Source: Acanthosoma haemorrhoidale
Taxonomy: Eukaryota; Arthropoda; Insecta; Hemiptera; Acanthosomatidae
NCBI GenBank assembly: GCA_930367205.1
Contig: OV884011.1
Location: 107,375,139 to 107,439,138 of the forward strand
Direction of reading: 5' to 3'
Length of the DNA stretch: 64,000 nt
The notes under the pieces are model-generated. The model saw nothing but the letters and a program-made list of their open reading frames with translations. It was not told the origin of the DNA and searched no databases. Within the stretch, counting starts at the first letter, position 1. Each line of letters opens with the position of its first letter. Shown here in pieces: positions 10,460 through 23,199 of the stretch. The position numbers and the translations under genes are program-made.

Positions 10460-13400
10460 GCAGTTAGTAACAAAAAATAACGAATTGTTGCTTAGCCCGA
10501 AGGGAAAAGCTTGCTTTACATTAAACCAGCTAAGAGGGTGGGGATCGTGTTTCTTCTGCATTTACGTTTGTACGTTGCAAACGTTAAAATTATTATATAT
10601 ATCTGAAATATTAAAGTTATATTCCATGACATTCGATAATTCGTTAAAATATTATATAGTATGGAAAATAAATTAACTCGGGACTGTTTAGCAAATTTCT
10701 AACAGTTATTAAACCCCAGCTAAGAAAGACATAACGAAGCAAGGATTTCAAACCTATTCCAAAGATAATGGGATCAAATGGGGACCCTTCGAGTTAGATT
10801 TTCATTTTCTGTATAATCTAACTACTGATATATTCATATTATAAATACATTCTTCACAGACATCTTATTTATACCCCCATGATATCTTGTTATTTTATTA
10901 ATATTATTCTAATAAGTGTTCGCCAAATGTTATTATTCTTTAAATTTATTCATGGACGACATGGTATATAATTATTTATCAGGTATTTATATGGAATGGT
11001 CAAATTATCACATATTACTACAATAAACTCACAATTTTATTATTATTAGAAAATAAATCCATTGAAAATAGCTTTTGTATAATCCCTAGTACTCAACCTC
11101 AGACCCACCCTTTGGGGGCTTCAATGATACAAGCTTGATCGTGTATATCTTTAAATATATGTCATATTTATAATTTAATATTTTATTTAATACATATTTT
11201 TCTGCATAATATACTAAGTACTTTTATTGTGTGTTACAGGTGAGTACATCGTACAAACTATTACAAACTTGACGTAGTTCGGTTAACAAATGGATTACAT
11301 AAGTGTTGTTTTTCTATTTTCAGTAAGTATCATTCTATGTTTGATAATCATTAGTAATAGCTCGTCCTAGACCTTTGCCATCTTATTCTTAAACGCTTCT
11401 CATGCTTAAACAAAACTATGCCTAATTTGCCTAAAGTGTAATAAAAATGGGTTTCATTCAGACGGTACATCTAGCGTGGGCCTGATGAAGAAATCTAGGC
11501 CACCATCTCCGTCTCGGCCGTAGGTGTTGGCTAATCACGTCTGATCAAAGCTTCCTTTAAGTTTGGACCTTTTGTAACAGGTTTTCTTCAGATTTGGGTT
11601 CGTTCGATGAATGAATATATTTTTCGTTGAAGCAGAGATTTTCTAACAGGGCACTTACTCTAGCATCTTTTTATCAAGCTATTGCTGCGCACCACACGCA
11701 AATGGTAAACTAGTTGAATCGAGTTACCTCCCCAACAGAGCGAAGTTTTTGAAACACTCAAAATTTGTTGGTTAAATATATCTTTTTTTTTTTAATATAT
11801 ATATTTTATATTATATATGTATATATAAAGAAAATTACAATGTGGTAAAACAATATTAAGTGTTATCAGAAGTTGGGTGAAATTCTTGTCTTAACAAACC
11901 ACCTAGGTCACTGAAAATCGGCTTTTTAACAAATTTAAAAATATTAAATAGCTGAAATATAGTCAACATGACCGGAAATATCGTATTAAATACGCAACAT
12001 CTATTGTTAGCTATATTTATACCATTTGTTTTTAAATTGTAACTTTAAGTGTTTGAAATTATTATTTTTCATATTTCTCGTTATTGCATTTTAACCAAAA
12101 ATTTAATATTTAAAATATAAATTGAAAAAGTCGAAGAAAGTTAAGAAAGAATACCAGCTTATATTTTCAGGGACTGGGTTAGAATATCTTGAAACTTATT
12201 AAACAACTTGGTATTTCTTCAAATCTTCTTGGTCACTGGACATCTACTTTTTTACCAACCTCAATAAAATGGGTTATAGTTGTCAAATATAAAGCGTGGT
12301 TAATTGTTTCCAAGCAACAATTATGCATGGTCCGTTCCGCTCGTCTGGAGAAAGTGCCATCTTCAGCGGATTCCCCTCTTGCTTGGGAAACCATTGCAAG
12401 TACTTTAAATTTGACTTACCCCAAATCATGTTGCTATACATATTCAATACTTAGGAGGAAGGCAAGGTCTTAGATAGAGAGGATCGGTAATGGATCGAAC
12501 CTTTTTATTAATCGCAATAGAATACCCACAATACACTTTTACTCCTCTGCCTGTATGTATGTATTAGGGTAACAATTTAGTGATCTCTACAAAACGTCAT
12601 TACAACTGCCTTCGCTACTTCAACAACCCGAGCTTGACGTTGATGCTAGTAATTTTGCATAGTAGTTCCGCTAGATGCACCCGTGCAGCTATAAATTAAA
12701 GCGACTCTACGGAACATAACGAAGGTTCATTAATTAATTATGTAGTAATTATGAAATAAAAATATCAGCAAACTCATACTTCACAATATATTAAATTAAA
12801 AATCTCGGCGCTCTGATTAATTACTTAGTTTGACTTTAATGATCATAAAGATTATGTTTTAAACATTTTTTCATGGAAGTTTAACCCCCCGAAGATACTA
12901 AAAACGAAACCACCGCCATGAAAAACATCGGAAATTCATTAATTTATCAATCACTTGGTAAATAAAAAATAAATGTTTCCCTATTACATTAAGTAGGTAG
13001 TGTTCATAATTAATAGTCTCAACGCTCTGATTAATATTTCGCTGTTCAAGTCACGTTCTTGAAATTCTGCTTATAACAGTGATGCCTGACGTAGTCAATG
13101 TGAGTGGCCGAATACGTCTGTATTATAAATTCCCTTATTTATGGGAAGACAAAAACCGATTGGCTTATCACAGCCCGCGACCATCAACAACACTAACATT
13201 TTCTAAGCCTTAAAATCAGCGTGAAATAACATTCTATTTGCATTTCGATCCCGGGTTCTTTATGAACCTCTTTGAGCTAGGCAAGTAATGCAAACTCGGC
13301 TGAAGTAGAAAGTGAAGCCAAAATCTATTTATAGATACAAATGCATGGAATGTGCCTCGTGTCATACGCTACGTAACAGGTCGCTACACCAAATCTGTCC

Positions 13401-13795
13401 GACAGAGGTCGATGTCTGAGAGACGGATGCATATCGTATGCATCAGGCTTTCATTCATTCATCGCATCTATCTTATGAATGGATGGAGTGGCAATACGAT
13501 TACAGTAAGCTTTAATGTTAATAATTAACATTGCTTTAATGTTAGCTCAAATGTTTAGATCTAAACTAGCATTAACTCTAAAGAAGACAATGAATTTAAA
13601 TAAATACTATTTCGGTAATGTACTTTTTATTTTCTAGTGCGGTCCTCTAATAATGTAACGACAACTAACAACCATTGATGTGTTAAAACTTCTGGGGATT
13701 TCTATCACATTGTAAGTTACTAACACTGTTAGTCACCGTTGTTACTAAGATCAACGAAACCCTTATTTGTGCGATGCTGCACTTCTGACTTTTTG
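10460..13795. other. No feature recognised
   Basis: AT-rich sequence with only short, uncharacterised frames (for example 12189-12473 +). No homology to known domains was seen. Confidence 0.5.
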
Positions 13796-13827
13796 ACGGA
13801 CTTTATCGCAGTTCACACATACGAACA
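13796..13827 (+). repeat. 32-bp direct repeat, copy 1
   Basis: A 32-bp unit containing gacttta-type core ggactttatcgcagttcaca is repeated at 14903-14934 with a single visible mismatch. Both copies are preceded by a T-rich stretch. The 1.1-kb spacing could mark the ends of an insertion or two repeat fragments. Confidence 0.7.
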
Positions 13828-14902
13828 TAATTATCTTCAGGCTCGGTACTCACACAATGGTTAGTTATAGCTATAATATTCCTTGATTACACTTTATAGA
13901 CTTATCGCGGTTATTTTACTTGTTATGTGTGTAGTAGTAACATAATCGTTGTTAGGGAAAGTGCTTCTTGATATGAAGGTTCCTCAGCTAGATGGTTAAT
14001 TCACCTTTTGATTTAGAACCCAAATGTTTAAAGAAGAAATAATAACGCCTGTTTACGAAGAGAAGTAACAACTTATTTATTATTCATTTATTCAAAGGTG
14101 CTTCGTTATTAAATCTGTTTAGAAGCCTCTTACGTAACCTCTGTTTGGACGATTACCGAACGTTTAGAGTTTCGTTTCTTATGGTTAGCGAAACAATTCC
14201 CCTAATGTGAACGACGGGGTACGTGGTCTCAAATAACCCTATTATTGCCTGCATGTGACTTATCACTGATATCACGTTACATTTTTTTTTCCTTCTCATT
14301 TGTACTTTTTAACTTAATACGATTCAAATATTACTTAGATTCTCCTTTTTTTGCCTTGAAAGTAAACAAAACTAGTTAAATCTAATCTGAATTGACATTA
14401 GTTTGTTTTAAATATTGTCTTATATCTCTTTAATACTGTTAGATAATAATTTGCCCAAACTCTTTCATTCGTTATTTCCGGAATCCTGTGGACTGACAGC
14501 AATACTAAAAACGCAATTGTCATTTTCAGACAAATTGAACAACTTAAGCAATGTATCAGCAATCGCTTTAGTAACAATACACGTAAATTATCTGTCTGGG
14601 GTTAATAAACTGTGTACATTTCACCAATTTACATATTGAGACTAATGTAGTAGTACTGAAGTATGGTGTGTCATTCTACATTATTTGTACGGTCATGTTC
14701 ATTTGTTAAATTGTTTTCAAAATAAAGTGTTTTCTCTGCGCAAAAGCTGCATTATTTAATTATTGTTGTTGCTTTTTTTTTCCATTCTTTTGCAAGTGTC
14801 TGATAAAATTTATCCATTACACAAATTCCACAGAAGTCATGAGAATTTCAAAATCGAATTTATTGATACAATATAGATATTGGAGTGAGTGACTTTTTTT
14901 TT
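13828..14902. other. Interval between the 32-bp direct repeats; no gene recognised
   Basis: AT-rich sequence. A 74-codon frame at 14415-14639 (+) has no recognisable domain. Confidence 0.4.
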
Positions 14903-14934
14903 ACGGACTTTATCACAGTTCACACATACGAACA
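14903..14934 (+). repeat. 32-bp direct repeat, copy 2
   Basis: Second copy of the unit at 13796-13827, same orientation, differing by one base (cacag for cgcag). Confidence 0.7.
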
Positions 14935-15102
14935 AAGGAAAAACAAGCCTTAAAGGAAAAAAAAATATTACCTTACGACTAATGTATTGTAATAATTGTG
15001 ACAGTGTCCCTTAATGGGGTTTTATAGAACAGATATACATACAGACTCTAGTATTCGTGATCGGCAACAATCGTAGTTCACTTATCAACGCCCGGTTACA
15101 GG

Positions 15103-15930
15103 TGATGTGGCCACCTCTTAATTATGAATAATTACAAGTTCCCCAGTGCATTTCTTACTTCTCGCATCAGACCTTGTATCTATTTCATCAAATGAATATC
15201 AGAAAATATGTATTTATGTATCATTATGTTTAATTAAGGTTATGACGTCAGTGAGAGTGGGGGAAGGAACTGAACTAGTGGGGGAAACAGCCGTAGGTGG
15301 GGGTCCATCCCCACCACTACTGGCTGACCTCCTATATAAGCCCCGGCATTAGAGAGAATTAGCATAACGAACCGTACCGTCACTTGGAACACTACTCTCT
15401 CCTCTCTTTCTCTGCACTGGCGCTTGCTGCTCTACTGAAACCATGGTCTTCTCATTCAAATACCTCTGCATCTCTCTCTCCTCACCTCGCTACGTTTTAG
15501 TCCGGCGTTGTCAGACCCCACACCTTCCTAGTGGGAATCTCTGCCTTCGTCTCGCTAAATCTAGCACCTCCTTGGGAGAGACCTCTCCCTAGTGGACAAC
15601 GGTTGTCGTGGCCCTGCAAGCTTACCAAGCAGTGTTCCCCACGGCGATTCAGTCTGCCTCTCTCCGGTTCACACTCGCCTTTGGGATCCGGACGGATTTC
15701 GCCTACCCTCAGATACCGAGTGTGAATTCGTGGTCATTCCAAGACCACACAACCTACCCTATACCTCCTCTTCTCCTGAATATAGTGCATTGTCGGGGCA
15801 CATACCTATCAAAAATGGAGTCAGATAGTAGGACCGTCATGAAACGATTGTCCAGGTTATAAACTCAATCAACCCTCACTTCGTCACCAGGGCTAGGGTA
15901 ACTAGGCACCCCCCTCGTGACGACCCGACA
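15103..15930 (+). mobile_element. Solo LTR, + orientation, with TATA box and 4-bp target duplication
   Basis: The unit starts TGATGTGG and ends CGACCCGACA, so it has the TG...CA ends of LTRs, and cagg flanks both sides (15099-15102 and 15931-15934). A TATA motif (ctatataagcc) lies near 15330, followed about 70 bp later by a CT-rich tract and the family landmarks gcactggcgcttgctgctct, accatggtcttctcattcaa and gttttagtccggcgttgtca. The same blocks recur in six or more other places in this window. Short frames inside (for example 15531-15862) are not genes. There is no internal retrotransposon sequence, so this is a solo LTR. Confidence 0.75.
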
Positions 15931-15978
15931 CAGGCATCAGGTGAAAGCATGGAAATAGGGAAACCCCCTTATGTGCAA

Positions 15979-16518
15979 TGTCGGGAGCACCCGCCGAGGG
16001 AGGTCTTGGTGACCCAGCTACTCCCCGGCTGGCGTCAGAAAGAGTTATGAATAAACCTGTGGTTTCTTTGACTTTTGCTGACGGCCTAGTCGGTGGACAG
16101 TTTAATTCAAATTTGTTTATAGATCTGACTCCATAAGATCTTAGAAGGTGGTCCCCCCACAGTGTACTGTACTATGTTCAGGAGGCTAGGTATTACAGGT
16201 AGTTTACGTGGTCTTGGAATGACCACGAGTTTATACTCATTATTTGAGGGATGGTGGGCGTGAACTGGAACGAGACAGAGTGGATCGCTGGGGGAGACCC
16301 TACTCGGTACATTTGTAGGACCCCAGGAATCGTCGTCCGCATCGAACGGATCCCTTCCTAGGATGTGCTAGTTTCAGCTGGGTGACGCCAGAGAATTCCA
16401 CTAGGAAGGTGTAGGGTCTGAGAACGCTGGACTAAAACATATTGAGGTTAGGAAAGAGAGGTGCAGAGGTAATTGAATAAGAAAGCCATGGTTCGAGTTG
16501 AGCTGCAAATGCAAGTGT

Positions 16519-16567
<49 letters not shown>

Positions 16568-16771
16568 AGTGTTCACTTCAGGTGCCGGGTGCCAATCATA
16601 TGATCGTTTATTTTGGGCAATCAGGGGCTACTACGCCCGCGCCCCTAGTGAACTAGTCCTCTCTCTCCATACTGGCGCCGAGGATTTATTGATAAAATAT
16701 GGACATTAAGGAATAAGTATTTGGAGGGTTTTCTGGTCTGAAAAGAAGGTAACGAAGAAGTTGGGACAACA
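15979..16771 (-). mobile_element. Solo LTR of the same family, inverted relative to its neighbour
   Basis: The + strand starts TGTCGGGAGCACC and ends TTGGGACAACA. On the minus strand this is TGTTGTCCCAAC...CCGACA. Read on the minus strand it carries the family landmarks in order: accatggctttcttattcaa, ttttagtccagcgttctcag, actagcacatcctaggaagg, cgtggtcattccaagaccac and ttatggagtcagatct. No matching target duplication was found. It is separated from the + copy by only 48 bp, giving a head-on inverted pair. Confidence 0.75.
16525..16565 (+). repeat. (GA)n microsatellite inside the inverted LTR
   Basis: About 20 GA units. Equivalent (CT/GA)n tracts sit at the same place in the LTR copies at 30.4, 42.1 and 56.0-56.3 kb, so this is a length-variable family hallmark. 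Confidence 0.9.
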
Positions 16772-17466
16772 TTCACTGAAGATCACATAGCCATGTTTGT
16801 TACTTGCACAAGAATAAAAAAACCGTTAAGAGTGAAGTGTACTTTTCTGCTTAACATTCAGTTCCATTTTCTTTACGTAAGGGGCAGACATTAGGCTCCT
16901 GGATGAAGAACCAGTGGACTTAATAAGTAACACGCGGTCGTGGCCAAGGAAGGACCGGATACTAGACAGCGCAGACAGGTCGTAAATAACACAGGAACAT
17001 TCTCACCCTCCTTGTTGAAGGCAAACCTTTAACCTCATTTGTATCACCACTGTACAATATTTAATACCTGTCTGAGTGTAGCTACGTCCATAGAAAATAC
17101 ACAATACTTCTTACTTGATTGAAATTATTTTACACGAGGTCATTATTACTGCATTTACTCAAATCCTGCACTGACATTTTGATGGTGTTTCCACCACTAT
17201 GTCTGTCTTTATGTTTAGTTCTTTGTGATTTTCGTGCTCTACCCAGAATCATACAATTTTACAATGGAGTTCCCATTTGATGTTGAATGAAAAATACTGC
17301 TGCCTCTATTAAATATGATTACGAGTTGTTAATTAATTACCTGATTAAACTCTGTCTATTCCTTTGAGTAAGGATTACAATTAAATATCTCTCTGAATTA
17401 ATAATGCGTGTTTTGTTTTGTGAGTTAATTGGTCTATAATTACAAAAAGTCATTGAAACTGTCAAT
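16772..17466. other. No feature recognised
   Basis: AT-rich sequence between the LTR pair and the gypsy fragment. No reverse transcriptase remnant of the downstream element is visible here. Confidence 0.5.
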
Positions 17467-17468
17467 AT

Positions 17469-18515
17469 TTGTTGCGTTATAGATCCTTTGCTGAAGTAAA
17501 GAAATTGCTATGTTCCCAACCAGTGTTAGAAATATTTGATAATGATTTACCAATAAGAATTTATACAGATGCATCTCTAGAAGGTATTTCAAAAAAATTA
17601 ATCGAACCGCAAAAAAGGAAAAAAGCAATTTATTTAGAATGTTTGGCAATCAAAGAGGCTATTAAATATTGGCAATACTAGTTAATTGGAAGAAAATTCA
17701 CTGTATTTTCAGATCACAATTCAGTAGAAAATTTAAACATAAGAGCAAGAACGGATGAAGAACTTGGTGAATTAACTTACTATTTGTCACAATACAATTT
17801 TGAAATTAAATACATTCCGGGAAAGGATAATACCGAAACAGATAGTTTGAGCAGAAACCCGGTATTAGAACCAATTGAAAATAAAGAAGAAATCCTAAAA
17901 ATAGTTAATTTGATAAAAATACAAGAAATTAAAAAAGATCAACAGAAAAATAGAATATTACAAAACAACAAAACAAAATTAATAGAAAAAGATGGAGTGT
18001 TCTATAAAAAAGTAAGAAATAAAGAAAAGATAATTTTATCTGAAAACTTAAGTTTAGAATTCATTAAAGAAATACATTCTGAATGGTGCCATGTAGGAAT
18101 TAAACAAATGATGAATAGGGTATGCCCTTATTATACAGCAAAATATATAACTGCAAATATAATGAAAGTATGTGAAATATGTATTAAAAACAAATCCAGA
18201 GGGCAAGAAAAATATGTGCTAATGTCACAACTAGGGCCAGCAACAAAACCATTCGAAATAATGTCAATCGACACTATTGGAGGTTTTGGAGGACAACGAT
18301 CAACAAAAAGATACCTCAACCTGCTTATTGACCACTTCACAAGATATGCATTCATTTCAACATCAAAAACTCAGAGTGCCACTGACTTCATCAAGTTAGT
18401 AAATAATGTGCTGGAAACAGACAAAATAGGAATAATACTTACAGATCAATACCCAGGAATCAACACAAGAGAATTCAAAGATCCCCTAAGGGAAAAGGAG
18501 GTTCGGTTCGATTGA
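17469..18515 (+). pseudogene. Gypsy pol part 1: RNase H, integrase zinc finger and core start
   Basis: One frame runs throughout, interrupted only by a TAG at 17679. RNase H acidic residues are visible: IYTDASLEG (Asp), LECLAIKEA (Glu), VFSDHNSVENL (Asp) and KDNTETDSLSRNP (the terminal D.LSR motif typical of Ty3/gypsy). The integrase HHCC zinc finger follows as HSEWCHVG...CEIC. The first catalytic Asp lies in MSIDTIGGF and the second in ILTDQYPG. The frame ends VRFD-stop immediately before the third catalytic residue. Confidence 0.9.
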
Positions 18516-19057
18516 TATTTACAGCAGTTAATGCACATTTTTCCAATGGTTTAAATGAGAGACTAAATCAAACTCTAGTCAATAAAATCAGATGTAAAAT
18601 GAACGAAAAAGGGAAGAAAAGAGCCTGGACAACAGTTGGTAAAGAATGTGTGGATAAATATAATGAAACAGAACATACAGTAACTGGTTTTCCACCCAAG
18701 TATTTATTAGATGGCAAGGATACAAGCATTTTAGCTGGAGAATTAAAAAAAGGAAACAATAAAGAAAACTGGATGAATGGCAGTAAATTAGCCTTAGAAA
18801 GAACAAAAAAGTCTCATAAATATAACAAGAAAATATTTGATAAATCAAGAAAACATTGGGAATTTAACACAGGAGATACAGTATATACAGAAAATGGCAA
18901 CAAATTAAACAGGAATAAACTAGATGAATTAAAAATTGGCCCCTTTGAAATAACAGAAAAGATATCAAATTCAATATATAAAATAAAAACCGGAAGAGGA
19001 AAGCAAGAAACTGGATTCTTTCACATAACAAAATTACTGCCGATATTACCAGACTGA
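18512..19057 (+). pseudogene. Gypsy pol part 2: integrase catalytic Glu and C-terminal domain
   Basis: This continues the integrase in another frame: FTAVNAHFSNGLNERLNQTL carries the third catalytic residue (Glu of NERLNQ), completing a D,D35E-type arrangement with part 1. Downstream, TVTGFPPKYLLDG and the GPFEITEKIS block (a GPF.I..I module common to gypsy integrases) are followed by the natural C-terminal end KLLPILPD at 19057. The 181 codons are open. Confidence 0.9.
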
Positions 19058-19291
19058 AAGTGTTCTCTCTTTCATTTGAATTTGCCGTGCTGCTTCCACT
19101 GGCTGCCACCAGATGGAGCAGCAGTTATCAGATAGAGAAGGTTGTGTGAGGTAACAGAACATGTAAATAGTGTGTAAAATAAAATAGTGTGAATAGAGAA
19201 TTGATAGTTATAAACTGTAATTGTCGTTTCTTTGTTTACAGAGAAACTGATTTCAGTTTATTCACCCCACCTTCAATAATTGTCTTACATA
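19056..19291 (+). repeat. Possible 3' LTR of the gypsy fragment
   Basis: Sequence right after the pol stop starts TGAAAGTG, contains an AATAAA-type polyadenylation signal (aaaataaaatag near 19180) and reaches a candidate CA end at cttaca. Without a second LTR the borders cannot be fixed. A CTCF-like core, ccaccagatggagca, lies at 19106-19120. Confidence 0.3.
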
Positions 19292-19677
19292 TATATCTTC
19301 TTTTGTTGTTAATTATTAATGATTATCATTCATTTTTTTTAATATGGATTTCGTCTTTAAAATTAGGATTCGCTTTAAATCTATGGCTATCTAGATATTA
19401 GTTGTAGTGAAGACTGGGAGTGGTGGAGACTATATAGAGATTGAGCCACGAATATAGAGGGATTGCTAGGGCAAGATTATTGAGGAGGCCCAGATCTTCC
19501 GTGGACCGTAGTGAGACATGCATAGATAGATGGATTAAATTCGAATACAAACATAAAAGAAGGAGGTAAGGCTACGCAAGACCCTAGGGGGTGGCATTAC
19601 TTTATTTTTAGTTTATTAATTAATTACAAAAACATGCCAATATGGACAATTGACGATACTTCACTTAGTGTTGTACA
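19292..19677. other. No feature recognised
   Basis: A minor GC-richer part at 19430-19590 reads RPRSSVDRSETCIDRWIK in one + frame, which may be a remnant of an unrecognised element. Confidence 0.3.
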
Positions 19678-20322
19678 CTAGGGTTTCTGTTCGCTCAATG
19701 TTAAAAAAATGTTTTTTGGTTGATGGTTTTGAAGGTGCAGTGGCTTTAGATTCGTGTAGATGTGGTTCTCGTTGTATAATAATAAATTATTCGGGGAACT
19801 AACCCTTCTCCTTAATATCACCAATCCATTACTTGTGAGTTGAACTCGAACGATCCACCTTGGTCGGTGCAATGACTCCTTCCTCCAAGCGATCATTAGA
19901 GGATTATTAACGACCACACAGCCGGGAAATGGAAGATACTGGATGATGTTTTCAGACAGGTGGTTTAAGACCGGCCGGAAGAAGCGTGCCGAGTAATGAC
20001 CGAAACGTCGAGCGTGAAGGTCGTTCGTGCTCTTCGTCCTGGACAAAGGATTCTTGGAATCCGTCGACAATGGTTACTGCGTCCTCGGTTCCAGCGCCTT
20101 TAGATCAAGTATTCGTGGAGCTTTGTTAAGCACGAAGAGTATATGTTCATTTTCACCCCTCTTCGGGTGTTGCATGTCACTGATTGTTAGCGGGATGGTG
20201 CTCCAGCTTACAGCTTCATAGGAACCGACATTGTTAAGTAAATCTGAACTGAAAATAATTTGACTACAATTATAAAATCTTGCTTTCACATTACATGGAT
20301 TTTCTTTTAGCCTGGAGAGCAT
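19678..20322 (-). pseudogene. 215-codon decayed minus-strand reading frame, unidentified
   Basis: Two neighbouring minus-strand frames are the same frame separated only by one TAA (20074-20076). Together they stay open for about 215 codons in AT-rich DNA. Blocks include DMQHPKRGENEHILFVLN, HARRFGHYSARFFRPVLNHL and RWIVRVQLTSNGLVILRRR. The local base composition is more GC-rich than its surroundings. I do not recognise a family. A degenerate transposon gene or a decayed exon are both possible. Confidence 0.35.
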
Positions 20323-23199
20323 ATCGATGACTTAACTCTATAACCTTGTATATCCATGAAAACAAATTCTACACATAAAACAAAAATCTACTCTTTTTTT
20401 CTTTTAACAAAAAAAAGAATTGTTATTATTTTCTTTTGTATTTTGAAATATCACATTTGTAGGAAAAATAACACCACACATTATGAGTTGTTACGTAAAT
20501 GAGTGAGCATTATGTGCTTACAAGATGTATGGAGGAAGTGAATTGGACTTTAGAATAGGGTTTTTGAAGTATACTATCATTATTATCTACATAATTTTAA
20601 ACAATATATGCTGGATACGATTTTTGACTGAACAACGGTCTAGAAAACTTCGATGAATGAAGGTGCACCATTCCAAACTCTGTATTTACTACCGTCGGGG
20701 GAGACCAAGAAATCACAACTGTACAAAAATTAAAGACCAATCATACTGCACAAAAATACAACGATATAAGCCACTATATACCTGCACACCACTGCACGCT
20801 TCACAAGAGAAAATAATCTAAAAAAGCATCGAAAAAGGGAAATGATTGAAAGAAGAGACGGGCAAAGCATTATATAAATGTAGCTCAAAAGCTTCCTACT
20901 ATCTTTGTGGTTTGGGCAAACACCATCAACCATAGATTATTTTAGAAACATGGAAGTCAGTATTACTTCTCAATATATGAATGATGGATTTCGTATTACT
21001 TCTTCTCCTACCTGGGAAGTCAAAAATGTATGTGCATTTGGCCAGCCCTTACATATTTCTACACATATAGCTGTTGATTGAGTGACATCACTTCCCATAG
21101 TGGAGAGTATAATTGGGCCATCAATAGTTGCTTTGATGATCAGCTGTGACACGGAACAGCATTCACCACGCACTGTTAATTTTCTTAATTGTGCCCTCTT
21201 ATTTATTTTTTAAATGTAATTTATAAAATATTTATAAAATCTAAAACTATTTGTTTTTTATTAAAACTCAACGGTTTGCAGAACAATCAATTTCAAGTCA
21301 TGTTCCGTCAATTTAAATGGCTTCATTCTTACCGGCCCACACTCATGTCTTAAGTACGAAGGCGCGAGAAACACCAAGTGTAAATATCTTCTATAATACA
21401 ATAATACCTTGATTACTTTATGATGTTGTTTGTGCCTTTTCAAGTCTATCTCTCATTGATATCAGTAATTTGAAATGCAAGTACTGATTTCGTAGCAACA
21501 CATACTTGTCATACAGGCTCCATAAACGATGAAGTTTTCTTCCCTATTTATTTAGAAAACTTTATTTCTTCCCTTCCGCATCCATGGCTAGTTTTCTTTG
21601 AGCAGAGTAGATCTTTAGGAATGGAGAGATTTTCATCCTAAACGGTCTTCATTTGTGTATTTCTAATAATATATCACTCATATTGTCGATAAAATCGATG
21701 GAATTATCGAATTTAGCTTTACAATTGTGAAAAAACTTGGTATGTCAAAATTAATGTCTTGCTGATGCCTAGAAACAGGTGTCTAGAAGTAATAGTATAC
21801 ATATTAAAATTAGGAACAATATACGCAAATGCACAAACAATATTAGGATTATAAGGCCTATTTTGTAATTTTCCCTTCTGTATAAATAAAGAGTGTTTTG
21901 ATTTTATTTTGGCTTTGGATTTCACATACCTTTCATGTACTTCTTTTTCCCTTGTTCAACAATCAGTATTGACGAATTGAAGATGACTGATGTAGCTATA
22001 ATCCTACTACAACAATCAGATCGTTTGATGAAAAAAATCTGTTAATTTTAATAGTTAAAAAATACGAGTATCGTCAGCTTATTTTTTTTTTAGGGCCTTA
22101 GTTTTTGGATGTAATTTTTATTTTCCGATCCTAATCACGAATCCTCTTTCGTAATTTTTGAAATTCTCTCGTATTATATTATTATGTAACCTTATGAATC
22201 ACATCACAGATAACTATTAGCTCCCAGATTAAGATTAAACTTTAAACAGCTTTCATCATCTACTCTCAATTCACTACCAAATGAAAAATATTGCAGATGT
22301 CACGAATTTTATCCTATTCTCCTTCAATTACTAACTATGGTCAGGTTCACCCGAAATTAATAATCTAATCAGAATTACTGTTTTGTTAGGATTATTAACA
22401 ATAGTGAGGTGGGAGGGACCTATACTAATAAGGGACATATAAGAATTCCTTATTTATAATTAGGATTATGTAAGTTTTGACTACCAGCTACAATTAGGAG
22501 TGATCATTGTAGATTACATTATTCTTAATAAGACTTAGTTAATAAGAACTCGCCATGTCTGGATACAAATATGTCACGAGAATACATTTTAGCTTTTACA
22601 TGTACAAGGCGGGTGACGGAAGAGTTGACATCTATTAACGAGTAATTTCCCAGTGATCAGCATGGAGGTCGTTCCAAGATCCCCCCACGTTAAATGCCTC
22701 CTAAATGCCATTTGCGTATGTTCTCCATGAAATTATTACTATATGCCGCTTATTAATTAATACAAAAATGTAACCCTTTAATGCTATTTCAAAATAATAC
22801 TCTTATTTGATAAGTGTTATGCAATTCTATTTGAAAAACACATATAACAAACAGAACAATGCATTTTTTATGGCATGAGAATATTTAGCATTGGGAAGGG
22901 CCTCGACAACTATGCAGCGATTTTTTTAAGTCCAATAATAAATATTTGATAGATACTACTAGATAAGTGCTAAGTATTTATTAATATGTAGTCAGTATAT
23001 GTTAATATAATTTTCGCTATATCCCCTTGTTATTAAAATTATGAAATTCAATGTAGATTCTATATAAATGAATCTATTTACAATGGTCATTATATGTTCT
23101 GTAGCTTGGCTACATTTTATACAATTTTTAATAAATTTACATTGCGATTTGTGATTGTTACAAAAGTATACATAATACATTGATTGTCTAAACATCTTT
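20323..23199. other. No feature recognised
   Basis: AT-rich sequence with short chance frames only. Confidence 0.5.

Larger units (their letters stand above)
17467..19057 (+). mobile_element. 5'-truncated Ty3/gypsy retrotransposon (RNase H + integrase)
   Basis: Only the C-terminal half of pol remains: the end of the RT/RNase H connection, RNase H, the integrase zinc finger, the integrase core and the C-terminal domain. Gag, protease and reverse transcriptase are absent, and coding similarity starts abruptly at about 17467. One in-frame stop (17679-17681) and one frameshift (about 18510) break the reading frame, yet the rest is well preserved, so the copy is moderately young. The strong A richness of the coding strand is typical of gypsy-group pol. 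Confidence 0.9.

Noticed and set aside
15146..15862. Several overlapping + frames of 60-84 codons
   Set aside because: They lie entirely inside a solo LTR and differ between LTR copies, so they are not conserved.
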